A stretch of 64,000 nucleotides of DNA from NCBI GenBank assembly GCA_026214975.1, contig CM047817.1, forward strand, positions 58,710,246 through 58,774,245, read 5' to 3'. Under the pieces are notes generated by a model. That model was not told the origin of the DNA, did not search any database, and was given only the letters and a program-made list of their open reading frames with translations. Positions within the stretch are counted from its first letter, which is position 1. Each line of letters begins with the position of its first letter. Of the stretch, positions 32,701 to 44,397 are shown piece by piece. This stretch comes from Gentiana macrophylla (taxonomy: Eukaryota; Streptophyta; Magnoliopsida; Gentianales; Gentianaceae). Made by a program: the position numbers and the translations under genes.

Positions 32701-35163
32701 CTAATTTTCTAATAAATTAGAAAAACATAAGATAAAAGCTCCCACTAGTTTATCGGTTCCAAATACCGTCTAACTAGCGACACTTTAATTTATGATTCTC
32801 CAATTTTTCTATTAGAAAATTTCTCGTGTAGACACTACACAATTAAAATTCACTAGAAGAATTTTATCGTCACAATCAACTTTCAAACTAACTACAGTCG
32901 TCTCTCGTTCAACACGATTGACAACAGTGACATCCTTATTTATGTCACTTAAGTCTTGAAGGCTCAAGAGAAATATCTCTTCCGAAAAATTAATTGCATG
33001 TAAGATTAATAAGCACAACGTTCTAGTTACATACCACTTTTTAACGAAGTCATTACTAGTCAATTTTACACTAGCAGTCTAGCACCCTAGAGAGATATGT
33101 ATAACAGTTGTAAATAAAATTGACAGAAAATAAATCCAAATCATACACTACTAATAAATTTTAGGAACATAAACTAAGTACTTATAGTATATCCTACGTT
33201 CCAAGGATTTAATCTAATGCCTCAGTGCCGCCTTAGGGTCGGTCAAAGAGGTTTCGATTAATATTGAAGATCAGATTGAGAATCGAACATCTCATTTGTG
33301 ATCGTCAATCACCTTTCCTTTTTTAGCCAAGGTACTACCAAAAATACCCTTTATGAGTGTGACCTACTGTCTCAGATTTTAGGTAGACCCCGAGTGTGCC
33401 GCCTTAGGGTCGGTCAGTGACCCGGCGAGTACCCAAAATCCTATCCTTTCGGAGACCAAGCCTTGAATTTTGATAGCGGTGAAGGCCTTCCTTAAGGGGC
33501 CAAAATCAAAGCCGGCACGAGGCGTCACCATTCTCTCATGGTGCTTGAGTCAACAGTAGAGGCCGTGGGGTCGGCTGTCGCCTCTCCCGCTCCCACTCAA
33601 TATTTTGAAAAAAGTGGTGGGTTTACTGATCACGTTTTTGGACTTGATGTTACATTAAGGAACAATAAATCATAGGCCCGAATGGTATCGGTTATGTGGG
33701 CTAGCCCACCCGACCTATTCGTTGGAACATATGTGGCTGTCGGACGGGTCATGACTAGGGGAGCTCCATTGAGCCGTAGTGGCTCGTCGGATGGTTCAGC
33801 CTTCCCGGACCCCCGTGCAAACGCCACACGTGGAGGGTGAAGTCGATCGAGCTGTAGCTACTTTTGACCACCCAACCGTGGTTAAACCACTTTCAAACCA
33901 TGTTTGCCCGTGATTATCCAATCCTTAAACATCAAACTTTCACGTAGACACTACGGAACAAAAACGTAATCTCGTCTAGGTAAGGTGGAACTCACCGAGA
34001 ATCCAACACCTTAACCACGAGGTTTCGGGATTTTACTCCCTATGCTTTCGCAGGGTGGGATTCACCGAGAATCCATCACTCAACCTCGACGATTGACAAA
34101 ACCCTTGATCCTCGGTTTTTACCCTAATTAGTTTCTAATTAATATCAAACAATTAATAAAAACTAATTGCGTGTTTTATACATGCCTAACTAATTCCTCG
34201 AATTAATTTCTACATGTATGCATATGGAGTGGAATTCATGATATGATGCATGTCATGGCAATTTTCCGGATCTACACAAACAATCTAAACATGTATACTA
34301 GTGCAGAAAATAAACACCGAGATGGACCGTTGGCACCTCCGTATCTAATCTATTAGAAAATAAGAATAGAAACCCTAATCTGTAGCTGTTCAAAAACTTC
34401 GACGACTGGCAAACCAAACAAACTCGGATCGCGACGAAACTTTCCAGTTTTGTTCTTCATTCTTTGGGCTTCAATATGGACGGTTGGATCGGAGCTTTGA
34501 CTTGTCAATTTTCTCCAGTGAGCCGCCCAACTTGCTGCTGGATCTGACTTTTACAGCAGCACCTCAAAGACTTCCCGAGGCCGATCGGGAATCGAGATGA
34601 ATTCGATCGACATGAAATTTTTATTCCATGTCAAAAACTCAATATTTATCGATCTGACCGGTTGGATTTGCGTTTCAACGGTCTAAACTCTCCCAGAAAT
34701 TCGAGGAAGTCACAGGTAGGGTTTCTGTGAATCCTGCGTTTTTCTGTTACAGCAGCTTCTTTGTAGCAACGAACGGATATCAAAAAGGACTCCGATCGAC
34801 GCCAAATTTTGTGGAATTGTTCATCATCTTCCAATCCTGATTCTGACAGGAGGGATCATCGTTTCAACTGCTCGATCAACGGGAAAAATGAAATAACTAA
34901 ACAGCTACTAAACAGATCTATTTTCTGGAAATTAAAATTGCAATAAAAATAAATTACATAATTTTCTATACTCATATGAACGAATTTTCATCGTTTATAT
35001 GAGTTTACAATAGATCTAACGTGTAAACAGTGCCAACCCCCAATCCATCTCTTCAACCATAGCAATTAATCATTATCAAAGCATAAAACAATAAATACAA
35101 TTTACCTACATGCAATTCCACTCCATTAAATCGTTTAATTATAATTATGACTATATAAACCGT
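29753..35163 (-). other. Non-coding interior of the LARD-like element
   Basis: No gene is seen in 5.4 kb. It contains seven further copies of CTCCCACT (plus strand; at 29814, 30993, 31197, 31876, 32354, 32739 and 33590), identical to the core of the PPT at 29742. It also has a 21-bp direct repeat GTGCCGCCTTAGGGTCGGTC at 33225 and 33396 (171 bp apart), and a TCACCGAGAATCCA phrase at about 33991 and 34061 (70 bp apart). The longest ORFs (83 codons at 30208 and at 32812) look random. Confidence 0.7.
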
Positions 35164-35183
35164 GGAACCTGGCTTCGATACCA
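35164..35183 (-). other. Primer binding site of the LARD-like element
   Basis: Minus strand TGGTATCGAAGCCAGGTTCC, two bases inside the 5' LTR, closely matches the 3' end complement of plant initiator Met tRNA. Confidence 0.8.
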
Positions 35184-35185
35184 CA

Positions 35186-36920
35186 TGAAGGATGTAGGAT
35201 CTTAGATCTAAACAAGTTAGATCTACGTGCAGCGGATGGATCACGACTTATATATCACAATACATAATTAAAGGACTTAAACTACTATAAGGGGGTTAAG
35301 AACATGTTACCAATATCGGGAAGAGACGCCTTGATCTTCCGATGTGTTCTCCAAACGGCGGTTGGTGGACACCCTTCTTGATACACGAACCTCCTTGATA
35401 TGCAACACCAAGAAAAACTTAGAGTTTTTCTTCTTCTAAAACCCTTGACAAGAAAAAACAACTTTTCCTCTCTTTTTTCTAAGGAGGTCGGAATTTTTTT
35501 TGCCAATCCTAAGGCTTGGGAGATCTCTCTTTATATAGGAGAGTAATCCTTGTCCTCCAAAAATTTAATAATTAAGAGATAATTGTTACATTAATCTTTT
35601 ATTCCAAATAAAAGATAAATAAAATGATTATCCCAAACAAATTAGGATAAATCACATTTTTATCTAATATTCCATGAATCATCATATAACAAATAAAAGA
35701 TAAATCACATGTCAAATAATTATCCAAGAAAACTAAATTTTCTCTAATTAAATAACATCACATTGGCGCCACCTTGTATGGTTACTAAGCCCACATAAAA
35801 TGTCTTTTATGTGTATTATATTATTTAGCCCAACTAAATAATATCCATGCATATCAATTAATTAACCCAGCCAATTAATTATCACTGAGGCCCAAATAAC
35901 AAGATTATTAGTCGAACCATCAAGCCACATCGGGGACCATGGACCTATAACCATTAGCTCCAATAATTAATTATTCATCGAACCGAATAAGTACATTAAT
36001 TATTAATTCCGGGATTACGCCACCATAAACCCGAAACTGAACTCTACCGATTAAAGATGTATACTTATACTCAACCCATATAGTGAATAAGCGTGCATTG
36101 ATATAATCACTACATACGGATTAACCCTCCATAAACTGTCCATTCTGAGTGGGAAGTCTCCATGAACCCGACTCAGAATATCTTATCCTTATTTACCATT
36201 AACCCCCTGATGACCAATTAGTATGCATATCTGACTAGTAGCTAATTAGTCAAATGCGAACTCCCAGGATCGATCACTTTCTTAGGGCTAACAAATAAGG
36301 GGACTGTCTCTCTACTTCCCGCAGGAAGGAATGGATTTCATGTCTGTGAAAATCAGAACTACTCACTAATCAGGAGATAGTGCCAATGAGAAGTGGCTTG
36401 GAACACATATTTAAGTGAACCGTAACTAACACATCAAACACTACCCCGAGACAAGCAAAGACCACGTGATCACCTCGAGATTAAGTTTGATCCATATATG
36501 ATCATCTAATGATTTAATAAGATTCCTCGACACGGAATTATACCGAGAAATACTGATTAAATCGGTCCATCATATATGAATGCCATCATATATAAATGCC
36601 CCCACGTAGGTACTCTCTATCGATAGTCCGGATAAGACTATAAAACCCTAAGGTGTTTCAGGTGCATTATTGGTGTTTTAATCAAGAGACCCTAAACTCT
36701 GATTAAGTTGACCACGGACTAACAGTTTAAGCATATCTCCACTAACTCAATCCTTACGTGTAATCCATACACTGAGTTAAGTGGTTACATACAGATATAC
36801 TTAGGGTGTGCAGCAGTGTATTACTTTACAAGCACAAAGCAAGTAACTAAGATGAGATAAATTATGTCATCCATTATTAAAAACAATTACACAATTGCCT
36901 TTCGGGCACTACACCTAACA
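35186..36920 (-). repeat. 5' LTR of the LARD-like element
   Basis: 1,735 bp, TGAAGGATGTAGG to CACCTAACA on the plus strand. Differs from the left LTR mainly at 35253-35345. TSD GTGTG follows at 36921. Confidence 0.88.
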
Positions 36921-36925
36921 GTGTG

Positions 36926-38523
36926 TAGGGTAATTCTTCTCATGCACCTTTAACTGCCTAGATGCGTAAGCAATTACCTTTCCTGATTGCATCAAAACAC
37001 AACCCAAACCTTGACCTGATGCATCCGTATATACGTCATAGTTATCAAAAACTTCCTGTAATGCTAACACAGGTGTTGTGGTCAACTTTTCTTTCAAAGT
37101 CTGAAAAGCTTCCTCGCATTCATTGGTCCACTCATACTTAACGTTCTTTTGAGTAAGCCTCGTGAGAGGTGTAGCTATCTTAGAGAAATCCTTTACAAAC
37201 TTTCGGTAGTACCCAGCTAGACCCAAGAAACTTCTTATCTCTCATTCATCGACGCCGGTCTAGCCACTTAAATCGCTTCTATCTTCGTTGGATCCACCTT
37301 AAAGCCTTCTCCACAAATTATATGCCCAAGAAAACTAACCTGGTCCAACCAAAACTCGCACTTAGAAAACTTGGCATACAATTTGTTCTCCTTTAAGGTC
37401 TGTAGAACCATACTCAGGTGTTCTTCATGCTATTTCTCATCCTTAGAGTATACCAAGATATCGTCTATGAAAACTATCACAAACTTATCGAGATAAAGCA
37501 TGAAAACTCTTTGCATCATGTCCATGAACTTCGATGGAGAATTAGTGAGTCCAAACGGCATGACCAAAAACTCATAATGTCCATATCTCGTACTGAAGGT
37601 TGTCTTAGGTATATCTGACACCTTGATCTTCAACTGATGATAACCGGACCTAAGATCAATCTTAAAGAACACCTTCTTACCTTGCAACTGACTGAACAGA
37701 TCATCAAATCATGGTAAAGGATACTTATTCTTGATCGTCAGTTTATTCAACTCCCTGTAGTCAATGCACACACGCATACTCCCATCTTTCTTCTTCACAA
37801 ACAAGACCTGTGCTCCCCATGGTGATGTACTTGGCTGGATGATGTTTTTCTCTAGCATCTCCTTAAGCTGAGTTTTCAACTCTTTCAACTCCGCTGGTGC
37901 CATCCTATAAGGTGCTTTAGCCACTTGTGATGCTCCTGCAATCAATTCGATCTCAAACTCTATGGCCCTATCAGGCATATGTCCAAGCAAATCTTCCGGG
38001 AAAACTTTGGGAAAGTCCTTAACTACATGAGTCTCCCCTAACTCGGGCCTATGCTTTTCCTTATCTAATGCATAAACAACGAAACCCTGGCAACTCTTCT
38101 TCAAAGATCTAAGGGATTTAACTGCTGAGATAATCGGATGACGACCCTTGCTAGGCTTGTATACGTTACCCTGAAACGTCTTAGCTGATTTTCCTGGGGA
38201 TTTAAAGATCACCCTCTTACCTCTAATATTCAAGTCGACGTAATTCTTGGACAACCAGTCCATACCCAAGATAACATCGAAATCCGAGAAGTCCAACATC
38301 GTCAAAGCATGGTGTCACTTGTAAGTCCCAACTCTAATATCAACTTGAGGTGTGACCTGGGCACATCTAGTAACTCTGCCCAAAGGTGTGGTTATACTCA
38401 AAGGTCTCTCCAATTCCTTAAATGGTAGGTTTAACTTCTTAGCTATCTTAGAGGAAACAAAAGTCCCTGAAGCTCCAGTATCAAACAGAGCTGAAACTGC
38501 TAGATTATCTATGATTACGTTAC
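36926..38523 (-). pseudogene. Chromovirus protease, RT and start of RNase H
   Basis: From 38523 downward: aspartic protease with [20 protein letters not shown] in the frame after a stop near 38315, RT with [42 protein letters not shown] and catalytic F-I-D-D near 37460. A stop near 37430 and frame breaks to 37226 follow, then [11 protein letters not shown] and RNase H with Y-T-D-A-S-G. It stops at the 36920 insertion in N-Y-P-T-H. The codons rejoin at 27917. Confidence 0.9.
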
Positions 38524-38618
38524 CTAACAAGTGAATCAATTTGAGTACAAATATATAATACCATATGCGCGCTATATCATATTAAATATCTATAATAAAC
38601 ACAAACACTGAAAAGTAC
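38524..38618 (-). other. Putative 95-nt GT-AG intron in chromovirus gag-pro
   Basis: After the V-V-T-G codons (GACAG at the exon end) the minus strand reads GTACTTTTCAG..., is AT-rich with in-frame stops, and ends TTGTTAG before GTAACGTAATC. Removing GT...AG restores an uninterrupted frame directly into the protease sequence N-V-I-I-D-N-L-A-V. Related elements usually have no gap at this point. An insertion that happens to be spliceable is the alternative. Confidence 0.6.
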
Positions 38619-40100
38619 CTGTCACCACAAGGTCATCTAACTCTTCCGGTTCTGCATCCGCTGCAAAGACACGAACTGGTCTGCTACCCATAGCACGATT
38701 ACCCTGCTGGTTACCTCATCCTCCTGCCTGATTACCTTGAGAGAGCTTCTTAGGACACGCTCTCGAGTAATGTCCCACTTCCCCACAGTGGAAACAACTC
38801 AAGCTACCTGCCATGCATTCTCATGTATGTGTTTTGTTATACTTAGCACAAACCGATGGCGTTCCACTTGCTGAACTCTTTGTGGCCGGATTTCCCATCC
38901 TCTTAACATTCTACTGTGGTGCTCCTCTATTACTTCCCTGATAATTCGAGAAATACCTCTTATCCCTAACTACAACCGACTGTCTACTGGCAAATCTTTC
39001 TGCAATCAAAGCTCTATCCATGACGCTTACCATGCTAGTGGGTCTATCTCCTAGCATGCCCTTTCTCTCCTCATGATTTCAGGGTAGAATCTACCCAACT
39101 CATGGAATTTCTGGGAGTACTGAGTCACTGTAGTGTATCTTCCTTGTTTCAAACTCAGAAACTCATTAGCCTTTGCATTCTGTGCTGTTCTAGGAAAGTA
39201 TTCCTTGTAGAAGAGATCCTTAAACACTGCCCAATCCGTGATCCTCGGATTAACCTGCTCATAACCTTCCATCCAACTTTCTGCATTCCCTGCCAACAAG
39301 GATACTGCTAACTGAGCCCATTCAGATTCTGGAGCTTTCACATTCCTACACGTCCTCTCAAACCCACGAATCCATAAATCTGTTGCTGCGGGCTCAATAT
39401 TGCCAAAGAATTCTGGCACCCTGTGCTTCTTCATCTTATCATACCAATCCACTTGCCTGTCGTAGCCCCCGGCGATGATCTTTGTAACGGCCGCCGAACT
39501 AGGGAGCGTTCGACATCTGTGGTTGAGGTTGCTTGAACTTTTCGTTGGGGTGAGTCTGTTGTGGATAGGTGTAGCCAGGTGCTACAAAAGTATCAGATCT
39601 AGGCGGTGGTGGAGGTAGAACAGTTGGCTGGGTTTTAAAACTTAATGGTGTGGAGGAAAATGCTGATGCCTGCGGACGACTGAAAAATTGACTAGCCGGT
39701 GCACAGACGCTTGCTGGGGTTGCATAGAGACGGTTGGGAAAGTACTCACCGGTGGATGAGAAATTCATAATTCTATCCATCTTGTTGTCATTGGAGGCAC
39801 AGACACTCCTGATGTTACTCCTGCTGAAGTGGTGATGACCGGTATGTTGGGGTTAAACTATGAAGGACCCCCTTGTTCCACTCTTCCCCTAATGACAATG
39901 CCTGGTCTTTGATTTACCCCACGCATTATGTTGCTCATAGACGGGGTGTTCACTTGAGAAACTATAGGGCCCTGGGTAGCTGGTCCACTCCTTCTCCTTC
40001 TCGGAATCGTAACCTCGGTAAATCCTGCCTCAGTGCTACCCGTCTGGGTGTTAAGTGCCTCGGTGTTATTCGTATTAACTCCTCCTCTAGTAAGAACCAT
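38619..40100 (-). pseudogene. gag: Chromovirus gag, broken
   Basis: ATG at 40100 (M-V-L-T-R-G-G) starts the N-terminal part. The frame meets a stop at 39858, continues through a Pro-rich segment (39780-39499) in another frame, and then the capsid region (39452-39051) with W-I-R-G-F-E-R, W-A-Q-L-A-V-S-L-L-A-G-N-A-E-S-W and F-H-E-L-G-R-F-Y-P. A zinc knuckle C-F-H-C-G-E-V-G-H-Y-S-R-A-C is encoded near 38808-38764. Stops and frameshifts are many. The knuckle binds element RNA in this family. Confidence 0.85.
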
Positions 40101-40182
40101 TCTGTAACCAAGAAAAGAGAGGGGTTACTAAAGCTCTAACACTTATCTTAAAGAAGAAATCAAGCCCTACACAGCACGAAAA

Positions 40183-40198
40183 CATGTCCTTGATACCA
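40183..40198 (-). other. Primer binding site of the chromovirus
   Basis: Minus strand TGGTATCAAGGACATG, two bases inside the 5' LTR, an iMet-type site. Confidence 0.75.
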
Positions 40199-40200
40199 AC

Positions 40201-42294
40201 TGTAATGCCCCGTTCCCGGACACCGAGTCCTTATCCGGAAAGAGCGCTCGGCACAAATATTATCAAATAAAATTCAATAATGTATCTAAGCCTTACGTCA
40301 CACATCAGAACCAAAACGACACGGAAGATAAAACGACTCGGGAAAAACAAAAGATCGAACACACGGTTTTCAATGCTGTGAAAACTAAATCCAATAAAGA
40401 ATACTAAACCAACCAACATTGAAATCCAAAAGAACTTAAACGGAACTAATCCAAAAGAAAGACAACATTGTTTGAAACTAAATCAACAACATTATTGAAA
40501 GAATCAAAACTATAAGAACTGAGTCTTCAAGAGCTCCATCTCACACATCATCGTCAAAGAACTCATCAACATTAGCAACATGTTCATCTTCTTTGAGGAA
40601 AGCGAAAGACAAACACAAAGTAACGGGGTAAGTACATAGGTACTTAGTAACGCGTAGAAGATCGCATAACGTCGGTCTCATAATGAAATAAAAGCAACGC
40701 CGTCTTTTATTAATTCATTCCGTTATTAACCCTAGCTAACTATCATATTATGTTCATAGCATAATATGAGGTTCCAAAGTTATCTAGCTTAGCTCAAGTT
40801 TGTAACATCATGAATAACAAGGGCACTACGCCTAGTAATAGCATGTACTAGGACAACTGGGTGCAACCTACTTAGAGACACGCTCTAGTAGCCCCGGGAT
40901 TATCTGAGTCCCGATAGTGTGATGACCGGTAGAGTGTACCAGATGCTTTATCTAGCCAATTGATTGACCGGAGTGGGTACAGTCTACTTTGTCGGCTCAG
41001 AGAACACATCGCGATATTGTACTATGCCTTACCAAGAATTGCATGATGTTTAAGATTATTAATCTAACACATACGTTTGATTAGATGTTTAACTAGCCAC
41101 CTAAGTTGATTCACATAAAAGGCTCCCCTATCAGTCTACTCCCTCTTCTTAATACCACTAGACTCTAACAATCCTAACACGTACACAGACATCGATAAAC
41201 CCTAGCTTATCGAAGGACAAGCCAAATCCAAAGCTTTCGATGGTCCCACACTTCATCTTTTTAGGGAATCCATATGGTGCCGAAACTAAACGCATCAAAA
41301 GCTAATTCAAGGCTTTGTCACATAAGGTTAGGCAGTAAAAACATGATTATAAAGCCTGAAACCAAGCTGACACGACAAAACAATAAAAACGGAAGAAACA
41401 GGTCAAACGCCCGTTTGACACCCTGTAGACGCCCCTTGAACGAGCGTCCGCAAACCCCCAAACGCCCGTTCATGAAAATCAGCCACATCCTGTATCTAAA
41501 TTGAACCCTCAAACGCCCGTCCGCAATACCCAAACGCTCGTTTGAGCTGCTGCTACCGCAAACGCCCGTTTGCCCTTGTGCAAACGCTCCTTTGCCTGGG
41601 TTTTACCCAGAAAATCTGCAACTGTCAAAACGCGATTTCCAACCCAAATCCAACCCAAAATCCAACCAAAACAGAATCAAAACCATGAAAATAAGCATAC
41701 AAATTGCTCTATAACTTTATGACACCTTAATCATATGATAAGAACACCACGTTACCTAAAATTGCGTGGTACAACGATCCAAAGATTCAACTCGTCAAAA
41801 GTTTAACCTTTAACTCCAAACCTATAAACGACCAATCCAAAGACGATCACTACGATGTTTAAACTCAGAAAACGCAGCTTAACACGATGATGAATAAACC
41901 CTAATATCAAGAACGAGGAGGGAAAAACTTACGTTAACGGATTTAGGGATTGTTGATATCAAAACGATCCTCGTCTCGCGGTGATCCTTTCTCTCTTGAG
42001 ATGTCTTCATTTTTTATCAACGGATTAGCCTAGAGATTCAAAAGTCTCTCCTCTTCTTTTTTTCTCAAACTTGCGCCCCCAGTATTTATTTACGTAAAAC
42101 AACAACTAGGTTAATTTAAGATTAGTTTTCTTTTTATAATCCCAATTAAATCTAATTATTCCTTATTAATTAAATCCAATTAATCTTTTTCCTTTTCTTT
42201 TCCCTTTTTCTTTTAATATTTTAAAACAAAACCAAATATTCAGATTTTTCGTGAAAAGACAAGGATGCCCTTTTTGAAAAATCGGGATATTACA
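40201..42294 (-). repeat. 5' LTR of the chromovirus
   Basis: 2,094 bp pair of 24029-26124, with the CAAACG cluster at about 41403-41597 and the TSD AACAC at 42295-42299. Confidence 0.92.
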
Positions 42295-42299
42295 AACAC

Positions 42300-42856
42300 G
42301 GCCCGGATATCTTCTTAATGAGATCCAATATCGTTATTTTGTTCTTTTGTTTAATTTTTTTTGTTTATATTGTAAAAAAAAACAGTTGTAAATCTTGACA
42401 GCGAACCGCATGAGTACACAAAATGTATTAAGTAACGTGTTAAAACTAAGATGATGATAATTAAAAATATTGGTGGAAGAATTATGATTTTTGAAATCTA
42501 AATTAAGCTCCTCAAAAAAAAATTTCTAAATTAAGAGATATATGTGTTTATATAAATATTGTTAATGGTGTTAAAGAGATGCGCCAAATCATTTGATTAA
42601 AAAAGGGAAGTTGGGTTAATTAAGAGTACATTACTCCATATTAATAGAACATGTTTTGAATACATTGGAACAGATTACATTTTACTAACTAACATACATT
42701 TAAAAAAGGTCATGTCTCCCCATTAACTATTTATTTACAAAACAAGTTAGGGAAAAAGAGATTTATTACGTTGAACAATGAGATACAGCCCTAAGAGCAT
42801 TAGGAGCATGCGAAATACCTGATTCCTCATACCCTACCAAACTTAATCATTCTATT
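42300..42856. other. Resumed Tat-like remnant, then AT-rich sequence without a gene
   Basis: GGCCCGGATATCTTC continues the sequence cut at 24028. Beyond about 42340 it is AT-rich with poly-T and poly-A tracts and no ORF. I cannot assign it. Confidence 0.4.
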
Positions 42857-43049
42857 TGAGATATTAGAAAGATACTACATTTATTTTGTATTATTCTGTT
42901 GATATTATAATTGATTATGTAAATCATTGTAATAATTAGGATGATTCATTTAGATCCTCTAGTTGCCTGTAAATATTGTAATGCCTTGTACCACGGAAAA
43001 TCAATACAACAAAATCATTTTCACTATCATCATATTATGGTATCAGAGC
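42857..43049 (+). repeat. Small copia 5' LTR and primer binding site
   Basis: TGAGATATTAGAAAGATAC to CACTATCATCA (42857-43032, 176 bp) is followed at 43038-43049 by TGGTATCAGAGC, the plant iMet primer site. TTGTAC and AATCAATACA near the end are usual for the R/U5 part of small copia LTRs. A leader of about 100 bp follows. The LTR start is approximate. Short LTRs suit the Ale/Ivana group. Confidence 0.65.
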
Positions 43050-43139
43050 AACCATTGTGTTCGGGTGTGTGAGGTGATAGGGGAAAATCCATGTGTGGAG
43101 AAGAAGGGGAAAACGGCCAAAAATTCAGTTCCATTATCC

Positions 43140-44387
43140 GAATAAAATGATTAAATATAAGTGGAAAAATAATTTTCTCCAAGGGTTTTTAAGCGAGGAA
43201 ATATGTGACCAAATGTCAGATTTATGGTGAAGTGGGTTGAACCAAACATATTTGGTGTAATGATCAACAAACATTACGTAATATTGAGTTTTCAATACAC
43301 AGGGAAGGTCCATACATCAGAAAACACAATTTCAAGAGGTCGAGATGACTTTAAGGTAGATTAACCAAAGGGGAGTTTATGGCTCTTATTTAACCTACAA
43401 GTATCACAATGTTTAAGTTCATCATTATTTTAAAAAAGGTAAAGTAGCATATGAAGCAATAAGTCGTAAAATAAGGGGGCAGGGTAACCGAAACGGTGGT
43501 GCCAAGTGGATCTGGTGGCAGCTGAGGCAGGAAAGGCAAAGATAGGTTGTTCAGACCAGGTGTAAAGACCGTCTTTAACTGACCCGTCACCATGCAAGTC
43601 CCGGTGGAGATGTCCTTCACACGAAAAAGATCCGAAAAAATTCAACAGATACGTTATTAGTCCGACAAAATTGTGAGATATATAATAATTTTTTGGAGAT
43701 GCCAGGCACACATAGAACTTTATTAAGTTTAAATTACAAGAAAACGAAGTAGAGCCTGTATGAGTGATAGTAAGGGTTGTACCATCACCGTTCATAATGT
43801 CTTCAGAACAAGAGTAAGGCCAATTTGATGCAAGATTGATGCAAATTGGATGCTTGCGGGACTGCAGCCAAGTGTGCCTGAGGTTGTGGGGGCCGGCTAG
43901 AGGATTCAAAGTTGAGTAATTTTTCGTGTAGCTTATCTAAGGAGATGAGTGAGTCTCTTGCCTGAATAGCCCACACCAAATCAACATAATCATCCCCAAG
44001 ATTTTCAAGAATGTTGTAAATGAGGTCGTCGACATCCATTGGTGCTCCGAGTAAGGCCAATTTGAGAGCTTTCAATCGGATGGCTTAAAGATATTCAGTG
44101 ATTGTTTCATCACCTTTGACAATATGTTTCAAGGATTTTTTAACTTGTTTTGTGTGTCCACGGGATGGCTTGGCGATGATGTTGTGAAGATTCATCCACA
44201 CCACCCGGGAGGAAGAAGCATCAGAGATGGTGGAGAGTGTAGATACGGATAGAGAGCTGATGAAGGTGTGAACAATCAATTGATCTTTCCTGTACCAAGG
44301 GGTATAAGCCGGATTTGTGCTGGAGCTACCATTGAATTCAATAGTTTTAGCCGGAGCTGGTTTTGTGTCGTCGACGTACCTAAGCAA
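43140..44387 (-). pseudogene. Inverted copia gag to integrase segment
   Basis: On the minus strand, 44387-43803 gives copia Gag lacking its N-terminus (N-P-A-Y-T-P-W, D-Q-L-I-V-H-T, V-W-M-N-L-H, A-K-P-S-R-G). Downstream, near 43410-43140, come the pre-integrase motif (L-K-H-C-D-T-C-R-L-N-K-S-H-K-L-P) and the start of the integrase core (F-S-D-V-W with the first Asp, V-D-H-Y-T-K-Y-V-W in a shifted frame). Orientation is opposite to the flanking LTR/PBS and to the RT at 44985. Either an internal inversion or a second inserted fragment explains it. Confidence 0.75.
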
Positions 44388-44397
44388 ATTATATCAT

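Larger units (their letters stand above)
27923..36920 (-). mobile_element. 9-kb non-autonomous LTR element without coding capacity (LARD-like)
   Basis: It has TG...CA ends, TSD GTGTG (27918-27922 and 36921-36925), an iMet PBS next to the right LTR and a PPT next to the left LTR, so the minus strand is the sense strand. The 5.4-kb interior has only short random ORFs and no gag or pol motif in any frame I checked. Such large derivatives mobilised in trans are called LARDs. The PPT (AAGTGGGAGATTG) and PBS are of copia type, so a copia partner is likely. Confidence 0.88.
24029..42294 (-). mobile_element. Chromovirus (Ty3/gypsy with chromodomain), interrupted
   Basis: LTRs at 24029-26124 and 40201-42294 start TGTAATATCC and end CGTTACA or CATTACA on the minus strand. 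TSD is AACAC (24024-24028 and 42295-42299). Minus-strand order is PBS, gag with zinc knuckle, protease, RT, RNase H, integrase, chromodomain, PPT. The 9-kb element at 27923-36920 is inserted in RNase H; without it the length is about 9.3 kb. Long LTRs plus chromodomain suggest the Tekay clade, not proven. Confidence 0.92.

Noticed and set aside
43390..43620. 76-codon minus-strand ORF as a separate gene
   Set aside because: It lies within the inverted copia gag-integrase piece and mixes frames of that segment.
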